From Hyphomicrobium sp. NDB2Meth4 (GTDB taxonomy: Bacteria > Pseudomonadota > Alphaproteobacteria > Rhizobiales > Hyphomicrobiaceae), in assembly GCF_900117445.1 (NCBI RefSeq), contig NZ_FPEJ01000001.1, forward strand, positions 424,501 through 488,500: DNA of 64,000 nucleotides, given 5' to 3'. Under the pieces are notes generated by a model that was not told where the DNA came from, did not search any database, and saw only the letters and a program-made list of their open reading frames with translations. This document shows, piece after piece, positions 9,720 through 19,693 of the stretch (positions are counted from its first letter, which is position 1; the number at the start of each line of letters is the position of its first letter). A program made the position numbers and the translations under genes.

Positions 9720-11393
9720 CTAATCCCGTCTACGTCGTGCGAAGAGAACAGAAGCACCAAGGAAGATCAGCGCTAGAGCTGCGGAAGTACAATCGTGGAA
9801 CTGCGCATAAACCGGCGCCCGGATAGACGCGGGTATTCCACTGTCGACGACGCCGCGCTCGTTAAGCATAAGCATCGCGGTAACTCTTCCGTAAGGATCA
9901 ACAACGGCTGACACGCCGTTGTTTGCAGCCCGTATGATCGGCAACCCCTCTTCTACTGCCCGCACCCTGGTTTGGTGGAAGTGCTGCCAAGGCCCCGTCG
10001 TATCGCCGAACCAACCATCGTTCGTCACGTTGACGATCAACCCAGGCCGCTGCGCACCCTGCACGATGGAAGCCGGAAAGATCGCTTCGTAGCAGATCAG
10101 TCCAGCGACCGGCGGCAGCCCGGCGATAGAGAGAAGCGGCCGAGGCTCCACACCGGTAGAGAACCCCCCGCGCCAGCGCGTGAGCTGTTCCAGACCAATA
10201 CTCTCGAGGACCGACTGCATCGGCAGGTACTCACCGAAGGGCACCAGATGGATCTTGTCATAAAGGTGTTCGAGGGCGCCATTGGGGCCGAACACCATCA
10301 AGCTGTTAAAAGCCTGCTGTCCCCCCACCGGAGACTCCGCATGCTTCACCCGCAGCGCACCGGACAGTAGCTGCGTTCCATCCGGCAGCAGCTTGCCGAT
10401 CTCGTTCAGAGCTTCCGGATGCTCCAGCGGCAGAAACGGCATAGCCGCCTCTGGCCAGATCAGATGCGTGATCCCCGCCAGGTCGTCCTGCTTGCCTGAA
10501 GCATCGCGACGCGAAAGCGCAAGCTGATCCTCGAAGATCTCGCGTTGCTTTTCCGGCCGCCACTTGTCTCGCTGCGGAACGCTCGCCTGCACGATGCGAA
10601 CCTTGACGCCATCGAGCATCGGCGACGCTTCAGCCGGCATCCGCCACGCCCCATAGGCGTAGAGCGCCAACATCGGAAGCACGGCCAAGCCGAGCCCAGC
10701 CCCCACAGCCCGCGTCGGCGCTTGTGCCTTGCCATCGGCAACGACAACCGCAGGCCCCGCGAATATCGTCACTGCCAGCAGGGTCAGCCCGTAAATGCCC
10801 AAAAGCGACGCCGACTGCATCAGCTCCAAAGGCCACGTCAGCGCATAGCCCAGCACATTCCAAGGAAAGCCCGTCAGCACGTGGCCGCGCAGCCACTCGG
10901 CCATGGCAATGGCCAGCGCCAGCACCAGCACCCGGGCAAAGCCCCCCGGCCAAACGAGCCGCGCGATCCCGGTAGCCGCGCCGGTAAACAGGGCCAGCCC
11001 TCCCGGCAGCATCACCACGGCGAACGGCATCAGCCAAGCGAACCTGTCCGCTTCCACCAGGAACGCTTCGCCCACCCAAAAAAGGCCAAGCAGGAAATAG
11101 CCGAAGCCGAACCACCAGCCGGCGCCCGCCGCCCGCAAAAAGCGGGCACGTGGGGTATTGCCGTCGGAAGCATCGATCAACCACACCAGCACTGGCAGTG
11201 TGACGAACAGAACCGGCGTGACAAAAAACGGCGCCATCGCAAGCGCCGAAAGTGCACCGGCGCCGAAAGCAATCGCCACGCGCCACCAGCCGCACGCGGC
11301 GGCGACGAGCTGTCGCGCCTGCGCGAAGGTGTCGACCACACGCGCCCCGGCGGAAACCGCCCCCCGCTGCACCGGTGCTATAGCGCCGCTCAC
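9720..11393 (-). CDS. lnt: Apolipoprotein N-acyltransferase
   Basis: Lnt adds the third acyl chain to lipoproteins in the inner membrane. The 557-residue protein has an N-terminal region of multiple TM segments (about 35-240) and a periplasmic nitrilase-like domain. Expected catalytic residues: Glu in IWPEAAMPF (about 321), Lys in YDKIHLVPFGEYLP, Cys in ICYEAIFP (about 433). The start is GTG at 11393, overlapping the corC stop by 4 bases (translational coupling). In Sinorhizobium this gene is actA, required for acid tolerance. Confidence 0.96.
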   Translation of the reverse strand: MSGAIAPVQRGAVSAGARVVDTFAQARQLVAAACGWWRVAIAFGAGALSALAMAPFFVTPVLFVTLPVLVWLIDASDGNTPRARFLRAAGAGWWFGFGYFLLGLFWVGEAFLVEADRFAWLMPFAVVMLPGGLALFTGAATGIARLVWPGGFARVLVLALAIAMAEWLRGHVLTGFPWNVLGYALTWPLELMQSASLLGIYGLTLLAVTIFAGPAVVVADGKAQAPTRAVGAGLGLAVLPMLALYAYGAWRMPAEASPMLDGVKVRIVQASVPQRDKWRPEKQREIFEDQLALSRRDASGKQDDLAGITHLIWPEAAMPFLPLEHPEALNEIGKLLPDGTQLLSGALRVKHAESPVGGQQAFNSLMVFGPNGALEHLYDKIHLVPFGEYLPMQSVLESIGLEQLTRWRGGFSTGVEPRPLLSIAGLPPVAGLICYEAIFPASIVQGAQRPGLIVNVTNDGWFGDTTGPWQHFHQTRVRAVEEGLPIIRAANNGVSAVVDPYGRVTAMLMLNERGVVDSGIPASIRAPVYAQFHDCTSAALALIFLGASVLFARRRRD

Positions 11394-12478
11394 GTGCCCT
11401 CGGTCTCTACCGCCGCCGCCGAGCGATCCCGCGTCTCATGCGCGCGGGGCCGATGGATTTTCACCTTCTTGAGCCGTCGGGCGTCCGCATCCAGAACTTC
11501 GAGTTCAATGCCGCTCGGGTGACGCACCAGCTCACCGCGAACAGGAACGCGGCCCAGCAGTGAGAACATCAACCCGCCGAGCGTATCGATGTCCTCCTCC
11601 TCTTCAGGCTTCAACAGCTTGAGCCCAAGATGCTCCTCGAGCTGCTGGATCGGCGTGCGCGCGGAAGCGATAAGGCCCAACTTCGGATCGTCGACGATAT
11701 ACGCCGCCTCGGCGACATCGTGCTCATCCTCGATATCACCGACCACCTGCTCGACGAGGTCTTCAATGGTCACGAGACCATCGGTACCGCCATACTCGTC
11801 GACCACCAGGGCCATGTGGATACGCGTTGCCTGCATGCGAATGAGCAGGTTCGTCGCCGGCATCGAGGGCGGAACGTAGAGCACCGGCCGCCGCAGCTTT
11901 GCCGACGCAATCGGCCGGGAAAGGTCGACACGCTTGAAATCGAAGTAAGCTGGCTCGCCTTCTGCAGGCTTCGACCCCGTGGCTTGGTCAGCCTTGTCCT
12001 TGTCGGCAACGGCGATGGGTGTGTTGATAGCCCCTTCCGCCGCCTCCTGCGTCAGCCAGCGGAACAAGTCCTTTACGTGGATCATGCCGCGCGGATCATC
12101 CAGCGTCTCGCTGTAGAGCGGAATGCGTGAGACGCCCGCCTCGCTGAAAGTCCTCAGCAGGTCCGCCAGTGAATCGCTCTCTTCGAGCGCGATGATATCG
12201 GCACGCGGCACCATGATGTCGTCGACGCGCAGCCCCCCGAACCTCAATAGCCGCCGCAGCATCTCGCGCTCTTCGGTCGAGAATGCGGCAGCGCTGGCAT
12301 CCGCGTCAGTCCCGCCCTTCAGGTCGGCCTCGAGCAGTTCGCGCAGGCTGGGCGACCGCAGTCCGATGCGGCTTAACAGTGCGTTGAGAATTCCGTTGGA
12401 GGGCCCATTGGAAGGCTCTCCATCGTCGGCGTCGGATATCGTAGCCGGCAAATCTTTGGGTGCGTGGACGTTACTCAT
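11390..12478 (-). CDS. corC: CorC/HlyC-type CBS-pair protein (putative Mg2+/Co2+ efflux accessory)
   Basis: A cytosolic protein of 362 residues with no TM segments. It has an N-terminal acidic part, two CBS repeats ([15 protein letters not shown] and [20 protein letters not shown] are the signature pieces) and a C-terminal CorC_HlyC domain ([14 protein letters not shown], then [13 protein letters not shown]). Such proteins affect divalent metal homeostasis or efflux; the name 'hemolysin' is historical. A TTG at 12484 would overlap the ybeY stop (TTGA); I prefer the ATG at 12478. A ybeY-corC-lnt operon is typical. Confidence 0.93.
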   Translation of the reverse strand: MSNVHAPKDLPATISDADDGEPSNGPSNGILNALLSRIGLRSPSLRELLEADLKGGTDADASAAAFSTEEREMLRRLLRFGGLRVDDIMVPRADIIALEESDSLADLLRTFSEAGVSRIPLYSETLDDPRGMIHVKDLFRWLTQEAAEGAINTPIAVADKDKADQATGSKPAEGEPAYFDFKRVDLSRPIASAKLRRPVLYVPPSMPATNLLIRMQATRIHMALVVDEYGGTDGLVTIEDLVEQVVGDIEDEHDVAEAAYIVDDPKLGLIASARTPIQQLEEHLGLKLLKPEEEEDIDTLGGLMFSLLGRVPVRGELVRHPSGIELEVLDADARRLKKVKIHRPRAHETRDRSAAAVETEGT

Positions 12479-12480
12479 GT

Positions 12481-13065
12481 TCAATCGCGTTCGCTGTCAG
12501 ACATGTTCTGCCCGATCGGATCTCCGGCATTGGCGTAAGGATCAGCAATGCCTAGCCGTGAAAGAATGCGAACTTCTAGCGCCTCCATTTCCTCTGCTTC
12601 TGTGTCCGTCAGGTGATCGTAACCCAAGAGGTGCAAAAACCCGTGCACGACGAGGTGTTGCAGGTGGTGAGCCACCGGAACACCCATATCGTCCGCTTCG
12701 CGCTGCAGGGTTTCGAGCGCCAGCGCAATATCACCGAGAAAGCGCGCGTCGCCCTCCATCGGCAACATCGGCACCGCGGGGAATGACAGGACATTCGTGG
12801 GAGTTGGCTTGCCGCGATAACTGCCGTTCAGTTCAGCGACTTGTTCATCGCTCGACAGCGCAACGCAAACCTCGATGTTCTCCAGCGCCAAGTCCTGCGT
12901 GACTGCACGGGCTGCAACGCGCACGAGTTCATCGGCGCCGGCAACCGCTTCCCAGTCGCCGCCGTCATGCACAACATCGATGACGCTACTTATCGGAGGG
13001 TCGCCATCAGCGACCTCGGCACCATCGTTCGGCGATGCCGCCGAGCCCGGTGAGATACTTGGCAT
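12481..13065 (-). CDS. ybeY: Endoribonuclease YbeY (rRNA maturation)
   Basis: YbeY is a zinc-dependent single-strand endoribonuclease needed for 16S rRNA 3' maturation and ribosome quality control. The metal site HLVVHGFLHLLGYDH (the H-x3-H-x5-H pattern) lies near residues 136-150. The NGSYRGKPTPTNVLSFP segment upstream is also diagnostic. The 194 residues include an N-terminal extension of about 30 residues compared with E. coli. It lies 8 bases after phoH, its conserved partner. Confidence 0.95.
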   Translation of the reverse strand: MPSISPGSAASPNDGAEVADGDPPISSVIDVVHDGGDWEAVAGADELVRVAARAVTQDLALENIEVCVALSSDEQVAELNGSYRGKPTPTNVLSFPAVPMLPMEGDARFLGDIALALETLQREADDMGVPVAHHLQHLVVHGFLHLLGYDHLTDTEAEEMEALEVRILSRLGIADPYANAGDPIGQNMSDSERD

Positions 13066-13073
13066 GATACGAA

Positions 13074-14105
13074 CTACTTCTGCCTGTCGTATGCTTCAAC
13101 GATACGAGCGACGAGATCACGACGCACAACGTCCTTGCCGGTGAACCGGATCGTCTCGATCCCCTTGACGCCGTCTAGTAGAGACGTCGCTTCCTCGAGC
13201 CCCGATTTCATCCCGAACGGCAAGTCGATCTGGCTCGGGTCGCCCGTCACCACCATCTTCGAATTTTCGCCAAGGCGGGTGAGGAACATTTTCATCTGCA
13301 TGCTGGTCGTATTCTGCGCTTCATCGAGAATGACGAAGGCATTGGCCAGCGTTCGCCCGCGCATGAAGGCCAGCGGAGCAATCTCGATAACGCCCGTTTC
13401 AAGGTCCTTCTCGACCTTCTCCGGCGGCAGCACGTCGTAGAGAGCATCGTACAGCGGCCGCAGATAAGGATCGACCTTCTCGCGCATATCGCCCGGAAGG
13501 AAGCCGAGCCGCTCGCCCGCTTCCACAGCCGGACGCGAAAGAATGATCCGCTCCACGATGCCGCGTTCCAGGCAATGGGCGGCATAGGCGACAGCGATGT
13601 ATGTCTTGCCGGTGCCAGCCGGACCGATGCCGAATACGAGATCGGATTTGTCCAGCGCCCGGATGTACGTGCTCTGCGTCGGCGTGCGCGCCTTGACTAC
13701 GCGGCGGCGCGTGGTGATCTGCGCCTGCCCGTCACCCGGCACACTTTCCTCGCGCGCATGACGGATGAGCCCGTCGAAGTCGCCCGCGCCGATGGCATCC
13801 CCAGCCGCAACACGGCCATAGAGTTCTTCCAGCACGACCCGCGCCAGATCGCACTCCGCCTCAGGACCGCTGAGGGTGACGACGTTGCCATGGGCATGCG
13901 CCTCTATTCCGAGGCGATCTTCCATCAGGGCAAGGTGACTGTCGTATTCTCCGAGGAGCCGCGTCAGATGACGGTTGTCCTCGAACGGCACGACCAGGCG
14001 CTTGCTTGCAACCTGGGCCTTGGGTGATCGTCCCGGTCCAGCGACCGGATTCCCACGAAATGCTGCCAATCGGCGCTCCAGACGTCGTTCGCTGCGAATC
14101 GTCAC
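13074..14105 (-). CDS. phoH: PhoH-like ATPase
   Basis: A PhoH/YbeZ family P-loop protein, usually linked to YbeY and to RNA metabolism. It has Walker A GPAGTGKTYIA, Walker B FVILDEAQNTT, and the conserved VVTGDPSQIDLP and RFTGKDVVRR segments. The N-terminal KH-like part starts at FEDNRHLTRLLGEYD. I chose the GTG at 14105, which gives a family-like N-terminus of about 40 residues before FEDNR (343 residues in all). The open frame extends to an ATG at 14207 that would overlap miaB by 20 bases; that stretch does not resemble the family. Confidence 0.92.
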   Translation of the reverse strand: MTIRSERRLERRLAAFRGNPVAGPGRSPKAQVASKRLVVPFEDNRHLTRLLGEYDSHLALMEDRLGIEAHAHGNVVTLSGPEAECDLARVVLEELYGRVAAGDAIGAGDFDGLIRHAREESVPGDGQAQITTRRRVVKARTPTQSTYIRALDKSDLVFGIGPAGTGKTYIAVAYAAHCLERGIVERIILSRPAVEAGERLGFLPGDMREKVDPYLRPLYDALYDVLPPEKVEKDLETGVIEIAPLAFMRGRTLANAFVILDEAQNTTSMQMKMFLTRLGENSKMVVTGDPSQIDLPFGMKSGLEEATSLLDGVKGIETIRFTGKDVVRRDLVARIVEAYDRQK

Positions 14106-14187
14106 TTCCAGATGATTAACGTAGCACAAGCACGGGCCACCCCGCAGCGCCGGGGAGACCAAAGGCCGCCATAGCGTTACCGGATCA

Positions 14188-15612
14188 TCACTCCGGACGT
14201 ATGACACCGGCTAGACTATTGGTACCGAAGGATGAAATTTCAACAGGAACAATGCGGCCGAGTAGTTCTTGAGGCGCTTCGGCATGCACACCCTGCAAGA
14301 ACGGCGAGCGCCCGATCAGCTGACCAGGGTGCCGTCCAGGCCGCTCGAACAGCACGGGGAGGGTCCGCCCAACGCAGCGCGCGGCAAAGTCCCACTGGTG
14401 TTTTTCGATCCGCGCCTGTAGCCGCGCCAGCCGCTCGGTCTTAACCGCCTCGGGCACCTGGCCATCGAGTTTCTCTGCCGGCGTGCCGGGCCTGGCGCTG
14501 TACTTGAACGAGAATGCGGCTGCAAAGCCAATCTCGTCGAACACCGCCAGCGTTTCTTCGAACTCGGCGTCCGTCTCCCCCGGGAACCCGACGATCACAT
14601 CGGTCGACAGCGCCAGATCCGGCTGTGCTGCCCGAATGCGTGCGACGAGATTGATGTATTCCTGCGCCGTGTGCTTCCGGTTCATCGCCGCCAGGATGCG
14701 ATCGGAACCCGCCTGGAACGGCAGATGCAGATAGGGCATCAATTTCGGCTCGTCCCCGTGCGCCGCGATCAGGTCATCGCTCATGCCGCGCGGATGGCTG
14801 GTCGTGTAGCGCAGCCGCTCCAGCCCATCGATGCGCGCAAGATGGCGCACCAGATCGGCGAGCGAATACGTCCGCCCGCCTGGGCCATCGCCGTGATAAC
14901 CGTTGACGTTCTGCCCCAGCAGCGTCAGCTCGCGCACACCGGCATCCACCAGCGACCGTGCCTCGCGCTCGATATCCGCAACCGAGCGCGAATATTCCAT
15001 GCCGCGCGTATACGGCACCACGCAGAACGTACAGAACTTATCGCATCCTTCCTGCACGGTGAGGAACGCCGTCACGTTGCGCGTGGGCGCCCGCGCTGGC
15101 AGGTGCGCGAACTTCTCTTCTTCCGGAAAGTCCGTCTCGACCAGCGAGCGCCCTTCGGCGCGCGAACGCCTAATGAGCTGCGGCAGGCGATGATAGCTCT
15201 GCGGCCCGACGACTAGATCGACCACTGGCGCACGCCGCGATATCTCCGCGCCCTCGGCCTGCGCCACGCATCCGACCACGGCGACTACGGTGTCGCTGCC
15301 GGCGGCCGCACGCTCTTCTTTCAGCACTCGGATGCGCCCGAGGTCGGAATAAACCTTCTCCGCCGCCTTCTCGCGGATATGGCAGGTATTGAGAATGACG
15401 AGATCGGCATCCTCGATGGCGCTCGTCTCAGAGTATCCGTCGGCTTGCAGCGCTTCGGTCATGCGCTCGGAATCATAGACGTTCATCTGGCAGCCGAACG
15501 TGCGCACGAACACCTTGCGTCCAGCCCGCGGCATCTCAGCCTGGGCGGGCTCGGCTAGCACCGATGCTGCCGTATCCTCTTCAATCTCCGGAAGACGATC
15601 GTCCATGGGCAT
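14188..15612 (-). CDS. miaB: tRNA-2-methylthio-N6-dimethylallyladenosine synthase MiaB
   Basis: A radical-SAM methylthiotransferase that acts on i6A37 of tRNAs reading UNN codons. Of 474 residues, the N-terminal UPF0004 domain contributes three cluster cysteines ([35 protein letters not shown]). The radical-SAM CxxxCxxC motif is in [18 protein letters not shown]-terminal TRAM domain follows (about 395-465). It lies upstream of phoH. ATG codons at 15612 and 15606 are both possible starts. Confidence 0.96.
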   Translation of the reverse strand: MPMDDRLPEIEEDTAASVLAEPAQAEMPRAGRKVFVRTFGCQMNVYDSERMTEALQADGYSETSAIEDADLVILNTCHIREKAAEKVYSDLGRIRVLKEERAAAGSDTVVAVVGCVAQAEGAEISRRAPVVDLVVGPQSYHRLPQLIRRSRAEGRSLVETDFPEEEKFAHLPARAPTRNVTAFLTVQEGCDKFCTFCVVPYTRGMEYSRSVADIEREARSLVDAGVRELTLLGQNVNGYHGDGPGGRTYSLADLVRHLARIDGLERLRYTTSHPRGMSDDLIAAHGDEPKLMPYLHLPFQAGSDRILAAMNRKHTAQEYINLVARIRAAQPDLALSTDVIVGFPGETDAEFEETLAVFDEIGFAAAFSFKYSARPGTPAEKLDGQVPEAVKTERLARLQARIEKHQWDFAARCVGRTLPVLFERPGRHPGQLIGRSPFLQGVHAEAPQELLGRIVPVEISSFGTNSLAGVIRPE

Positions 15613-15683
15613 CCAACTACCGCTCGGCTTCGTGCCCGGCCGGCCAGCCGGTGCGGGTCCACCTGTCTATCGAGCGATGCTCC

Positions 15684-16565
15684 CTACGTCCACTTCTGCC
15701 CCGGATCTGCGGCGACACGTACCCTGACGGCGGCGGGTGCGGCTACCGGATCGGCGACGTCCACCTTGTCACCGTCCTGCTTGGCCCTCAGGCTGCGCAC
15801 GACGTTCTCGCGGACTTCCCCTTCACTGTGCCGCGCCAGTTCCTTGCGATCGGTAAAGCTGGCGAGGGGAACGGGCGCACCGATGCGGATTTCCACGTCC
15901 AATGGCCCTGCCTTCAGCAACTCCCATGCGTGGGAGCGCATTTCCATGTCCCCGAACCAGGACACCCCGGGCCGATCCGCCCGGCCCAGCGGCAGGCCGT
16001 GCAGGCGCGTATAGACGGCCGACAACGTCTGCACCACGGCGTCCGGGGCGGCGCCCACCTCACCGGCCGAAGGCTTGGCCGCCGCAAATAGCGAGGTCAT
16101 GAAGGGCAGAACACGGTTACCGTCGCTCGACGTCCCCTCTGCAAACAGCACGATGGTGTCGCCCCGCGCCAGCCGCCCCGTGATCTCGCCCGCCGTCGCA
16201 CCCACCGCTGTGCGCCGCGAACGGTCGACGAAGACCGTGCGTTGCAGCCGCGCCAGCGAGGACACGAACGGCCAGTTCGCCACCTCCTTCTTGGCAACGA
16301 ACGACACCGGCGCCACGGCAGACAGCACCGGGATGTCCAACCACGTCGTATGATTGGCGATGATCAGCACCGGGCGATCGCTCGCCACCTTCCCGGTAAT
16401 TTTGATGCGGATGCCGAGCAGGCGGCAGACCTGTCGATGGTACCAATGCGGAAATGTGCGGGCCCGACGCGATCCAGACTGCACGAGCAGCGCCTGCACA
16501 GGCATCAAAGGCACCGTGAGTGCGAAGAAGCCCGCCAGAACAGCACCACCGCGAAACGCACCCAT
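15684..16565 (-). CDS. plsC: 1-acyl-glycerol-3-phosphate / lyso-ornithine lipid O-acyltransferase
   Basis: A PlsC-family acyltransferase of 293 residues. It has one N-terminal hydrophobic segment (about 7-25), the catalytic NHTTWLDI motif (HX4D, about 71-78) and the acyl-acceptor motif FAEGTSSDGNRVLPF. It acts at the inner membrane and transfers an acyl chain to a lyso-lipid. In Sinorhizobium meliloti the gene at this position (upstream of miaB) is, to my recollection, olsA, the second enzyme of ornithine lipid synthesis. With olsB at 42186-43154 in this window, an OlsA role is plausible, but sequence alone does not separate PlsC from OlsA. Confidence 0.9.
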   Translation of the reverse strand: MGAFRGGAVLAGFFALTVPLMPVQALLVQSGSRRARTFPHWYHRQVCRLLGIRIKITGKVASDRPVLIIANHTTWLDIPVLSAVAPVSFVAKKEVANWPFVSSLARLQRTVFVDRSRRTAVGATAGEITGRLARGDTIVLFAEGTSSDGNRVLPFMTSLFAAAKPSAGEVGAAPDAVVQTLSAVYTRLHGLPLGRADRPGVSWFGDMEMRSHAWELLKAGPLDVEIRIGAPVPLASFTDRKELARHSEGEVRENVVRSLRAKQDGDKVDVADPVAAPAAVRVRVAADPGQKWT

Positions 16566-16582
16566 AACTCTCTCCGCGTGGG

Positions 16583-17026
16583 CTACGGCTTCTTCGCCGA
16601 CTTCGTGCGCACGCCATAAAGCTCAAGCCTGTGGCCCACCAGCTTGAAGCCGAGCTCGCGCGCGATCCGCTCTTGCAGCGCTTCGATGTCCTCGTTGCGG
16701 AACTCGATCACGCGGCCGGTGGCCACATCAATCAGATGGTCGTGATGCTCGCGCGAGGCAACCTCATAGAAGCCGCGCTTCAGGCCGAAATCATGCCGTT
16801 CGAGAATCCCCTTCTGCTCGAACAGCTTTAGCGTGCGGTAGACCGTCGACATCGAGATGCGCGGGTCCTCGGCGTTCGCCCGGCGATGCACCTCTTCCAC
16901 ATCCGGGTGATCCTTGGCAGCCGAAAGAATGCGGGCAATGACGCGCCGCTGGCCGGTCATCCGCAGCCCTTGCTCGGCACATAGGCGTTCGATGCGGCTC
17001 AACCCTGGATTTGCAGATTCGGCCAT
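16583..17026 (-). CDS. fur: Fur family metal-responsive regulator (Fur/Mur)
   Basis: A metal-dependent repressor of 147 residues. It has an N-terminal winged helix (GLRMTGQRRVIARIL, then ISMSTVYRTLKLFEQKG). The C-terminal dimerisation and metal-binding half includes EHHDHLIDVATG and a C-terminal HRLELYG segment. In Rhizobiales the orthologue at this location usually responds to manganese (Mur) rather than iron, a family-level inference. The CxxC pairs of E. coli Fur are absent. It lies 17 bases before plsC. Confidence 0.92.
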   Translation of the reverse strand: MAESANPGLSRIERLCAEQGLRMTGQRRVIARILSAAKDHPDVEEVHRRANAEDPRISMSTVYRTLKLFEQKGILERHDFGLKRGFYEVASREHHDHLIDVATGRVIEFRNEDIEALQERIARELGFKLVGHRLELYGVRTKSAKKP

Positions 17027-17106
17027 GCGGCGGTGGTTTCTCCACTCTCGCTACGGTCACCGACTTATAGGAAAACCCCCACAAGCCGTCCACTTCTGAA
17101 GGTGAG

Positions 17107-17595
17107 TTACGCCAGGTCGAGCGCGAGGATGATCGCGTCCGCCTGGGTGCCGTCGGAGCGTTTGTAATAGCCCTTGCGCCCACCTGCGGGCACGAACCCC
17201 ATGCCAGTGTATAGGGCGCCCGCCGCGTGGTTGTCCGACGCCACTTCGAGAAAGACGCGCTTGACCTCCGCCCTGCGCGCAGCGCGCACGAGCCCTTCGA
17301 CCATGCGCCGGCCAATTCCCCTGCGCTGCCACTCTGGTGCAACGCCCACCGAGAGAATCTCCGCCTCGTCGGCGGCAATGTTGCCGAGGATGAATCCCAC
17401 GAGCGCGTTGGGCTCGCGCACCTGCGCGATAAACGACGCAGATGCCGGATGTTCAATGGAATTGGTGATGCTGGCAGCATCCCAAGGCGGATCGAACAAC
17501 TGGGCGTGCAGAGCAGCGATCTCTTCGGCCCGGTCGGGGCTCGCCCACAAAAGACTGAAGTTTCTGGGATCGAGTGGGATTGCTGCCTGGCTCAT
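17107..17595 (-). CDS. rimI: Ribosomal protein S18-alanine N-acetyltransferase RimI
   Basis: A GNAT acetyltransferase of 162 residues. The acetyl-CoA binding motif A is ILSVGVAPEWQRRGIGRRM (about 82-100), and LEVASDNHAAGALYTGMGF is the RimI-type C-terminal motif. The start overlaps the tsaB stop by 4 bases, the conserved tsaB-rimI arrangement, so the two are translationally coupled. Confidence 0.93.
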   Translation of the reverse strand: MSQAAIPLDPRNFSLLWASPDRAEEIAALHAQLFDPPWDAASITNSIEHPASASFIAQVREPNALVGFILGNIAADEAEILSVGVAPEWQRRGIGRRMVEGLVRAARRAEVKRVFLEVASDNHAAGALYTGMGFVPAGGRKGYYKRSDGTQADAIILALDLA

Positions 17596-18287
17596 GCTCT
17601 GGCGACGGCCTTTCCATCCTGGGGCTTCGCATCGGGTGGACGCAGGTAGAGAGGAGACAGTGGTACCTCTGACAGGGGCAGCGATCCGGCAAGATGCGCC
17701 AGCGCGACAGCATCTGGGATGAGATCGGGCAGCGTCGGATAAACGACCCGCCCTTTCAGCACAGCAATCTCTGCCACGGCCCGGCTGGCTGACCCGACCA
17801 GCACAATGGGTTCCGAACCGCCGAGCCCAGCGGCATCATCGAGCGACAGCAGCATCGGCGCTGTGACTGCATCGGCACCACCGCCCGCGCCGAACAGCTG
17901 CGCATAGACTTCGCCACGTCGCGCATCGACGACCACCGCCAGAGGCTTGTCGCCGATCTTCGCGCGCGCCGCCTCGGCCATGACCGCAAGGCTCGATGCT
18001 CCGATCGTACCGGCCCCGGTCGCCAGAGCCAGAGAGCGCGCGGCCGCAATGGCGATCCGCGTCCCGGTGAACGTACCTGGACCAGTTGTGGCGGCAATGC
18101 GATCGATCTGATGGAAGCCGAGATCGGCTTTCGCCATCACCTCGCCAATCATCGGGATCAGCCGCTCGGCATGACCCGTCTCGAAACGTTCAAGCAGCGA
18201 GCTCCGCACCGACACAGCTCCACCGCGCAACTCGGCGACGCACGCCGAGCAGCCGTCGAAACATGTATCGAAAGCGAGAATATGCAT
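17592..18287 (-). CDS. tsaB: tRNA threonylcarbamoyladenosine biosynthesis protein TsaB
   Basis: TsaB is the non-catalytic partner of TsaD in making t6A37 of ANN-decoding tRNAs. The 231-residue protein has the actin-like ASKHA fold start (ILAFDTCFDGCSACV, about 3-17) and the conserved ATTGPGTFTGTRIAIAAARS segment (about 66-85). It also has VVDARRGEVYAQLF. It lies upstream of rimI with a 4-base overlap. Confidence 0.94.
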   Translation of the reverse strand: MHILAFDTCFDGCSACVAELRGGAVSVRSSLLERFETGHAERLIPMIGEVMAKADLGFHQIDRIAATTGPGTFTGTRIAIAAARSLALATGAGTIGASSLAVMAEAARAKIGDKPLAVVVDARRGEVYAQLFGAGGGADAVTAPMLLSLDDAAGLGGSEPIVLVGSASRAVAEIAVLKGRVVYPTLPDLIPDAVALAHLAGSLPLSEVPLSPLYLRPPDAKPQDGKAVARA

Positions 18288-18345
18288 GGGCGAAGCCTAT
18301 ACGCATGGCGCGCCGGTTACACCACCCGAAAAATACGCGCGGGTG

Positions 18346-18933
18346 TCAGACAATTCGGCCAATCTCGTCGAAGCCGAGCCTCGGCGACCGTTCACGCAGC
18401 ACAGACGCATCGCCATAGCCGAGGTTGCAGAGGAAATTCGATTTTATGCTCGTCCCCGCAAAGAAGGCTGCATCGACACCTGAATTGTCGAAGCCAGACA
18501 TCGGTCCACAGTCGAGCCCCAGAAGCCGTGCGGCAAGAATGAGATACGCGCCCTGCAGAGTCCCGTTGCGGAAAGCAGTCTCGCGAATCTTCTCGGGCTG
18601 GCCGGCGAACGATCCACGCATGTCCTTGTGCGGAAACGTCTTTGGCAGATGCTCGTAGAAGTCTAGATCGTACCCGATGATCACGCAGACCGGTGCCTGC
18701 ATTGTCTTCGCGCGGTTGCCCTCGCTGAGCAGCGGCTTCAACTTCTCTTTCGCTTCTTTGGACCTCACGAACACGAACCGCGCGGGCTGGCAGTTGACGC
18801 TCGTCGGTCCCATTTTCACGATGTCGATCAGCCTATGCAGAAGGCTGTCGGGCACGTCCTTCGCCTGCCACGCATTGTGCGTGCGCGCGTCGAGAAAGGC
18901 CTGTGCCAGCACGCTGTCATCGACTTCGCGCAT
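18346..18933 (-). CDS. Nitroreductase family protein (RutE/HadB-like malonic semialdehyde reductase)
   Basis: An FMN-dependent nitroreductase-fold protein of 195 residues. It resembles the RutE/HadB branch: the [20 protein letters not shown] start, the [17 protein letters not shown] substrate and FMN segment, [21 protein letters not shown], and a C-terminal LGYGD piece. RutE reduces malonic semialdehyde in pyrimidine catabolism; no other rut gene is present, so the substrate here is unknown. The ATG at 18933 is preceded by a good ribosome site (GAGGAGATCACC). It is separated from nfu by a strong terminator. Confidence 0.88.
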   Translation of the reverse strand: MREVDDSVLAQAFLDARTHNAWQAKDVPDSLLHRLIDIVKMGPTSVNCQPARFVFVRSKEAKEKLKPLLSEGNRAKTMQAPVCVIIGYDLDFYEHLPKTFPHKDMRGSFAGQPEKIRETAFRNGTLQGAYLILAARLLGLDCGPMSGFDNSGVDAAFFAGTSIKSNFLCNLGYGDASVLRERSPRLGFDEIGRIV

Positions 18934-18970
18934 GGTGATCTCCTCGATCAACTGACTTCGATGAAACGAA

Positions 18971-18994
18971 AAACCCCGCCGTTTGGCGGGGTTT
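18971..18994 (-). terminator. Intrinsic terminator after nfu
   Basis: A perfect 10-bp stem (AAACCCCGCC / GGCGGGGTTT, loop of 4) is followed on the minus strand by two more T residues, giving GGGGTTTTTCG. It lies 19 bases after the stop of the nfu gene. The near-symmetric hairpin might also act for plus-strand transcription. Confidence 0.85.
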
Positions 18995-19012
18995 GCGATG
19001 GCCTGACGGGGA

Positions 19013-19567
19013 TTAGACCGCCTCGACGGCCTGAACCTCGGGGCAGAAGTGCCGAAGCAGGTTCTCGATCCCGTGCCGCAGCGTCGCCGTGGAGCTGGGG
19101 CAACCGGAGCAGGCGCCGCGCATGTGCAGATAGACGACACCGTCGCGGAAACTAGAGAAAGTGATGTCACCGCCGTCCTGAGCCACCGCTGGGCGCACCC
19201 GCGTCTCCAGCAGTTCCTTGATCGTGGAGACGACGGCCTCGTCCTTCGGATCGTAGGAGCTGGAGCCCTCCTCGTCGTTGGCCGTTTCCTCGACCGTCGG
19301 AGCACCCGACATGTAGTGCTCCATGATCGCGCCAAGGATCATGGGCTTCAGGTGCTGCCACTCTTCGTCACCTTTGGTGACGGAGATGAAGTCCGACCCC
19401 AGGAACACGCCGCGCACGCCCTTGATATCGAACAGGCGTGAAGCGAGCGGAGACGCCAGCGCCTCGCCCTTATCGGTAAAGTCGGCCGTGCCCTCGGAAA
19501 GCACGGACTTCCCCGGGATGAACTTGAGCGTCGCCGGATTGGGGGTCGCTTCGGTCTGAATGAACAT
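19013..19567 (-). CDS. nfuA: Fe-S cluster carrier NfuA-like (NifU domain) protein
   Basis: A 184-residue alphaproteobacterial and mitochondrial-type Nfu protein. It has an N-terminal Nfu_N domain ([19 protein letters not shown], then a [13 protein letters not shown] segment). The C-terminal NifU domain has the cluster-binding CxxC in [11 protein letters not shown] and the preceding [12 protein letters not shown]. It delivers [4Fe-4S] clusters to client enzymes such as MiaB in the cytoplasm. A strong terminator follows. Confidence 0.94.
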   Translation of the reverse strand: MFIQTEATPNPATLKFIPGKSVLSEGTADFTDKGEALASPLASRLFDIKGVRGVFLGSDFISVTKGDEEWQHLKPMILGAIMEHYMSGAPTVEETANDEEGSSSYDPKDEAVVSTIKELLETRVRPAVAQDGGDITFSSFRDGVVYLHMRGACSGCPSSTATLRHGIENLLRHFCPEVQAVEAV

Positions 19568-19693
19568 CGGCCTAGCCTTTCCGATCTGGCATGCCGGGGC
19601 ACCCGGCCTTCCTTCTCAGCTTAGAAGTTTTCTAAAGATAGTCTACCCGGCCCGAGATTTCGAGGCCCAGGAGAGGCTTTTGATCCGAGCCTT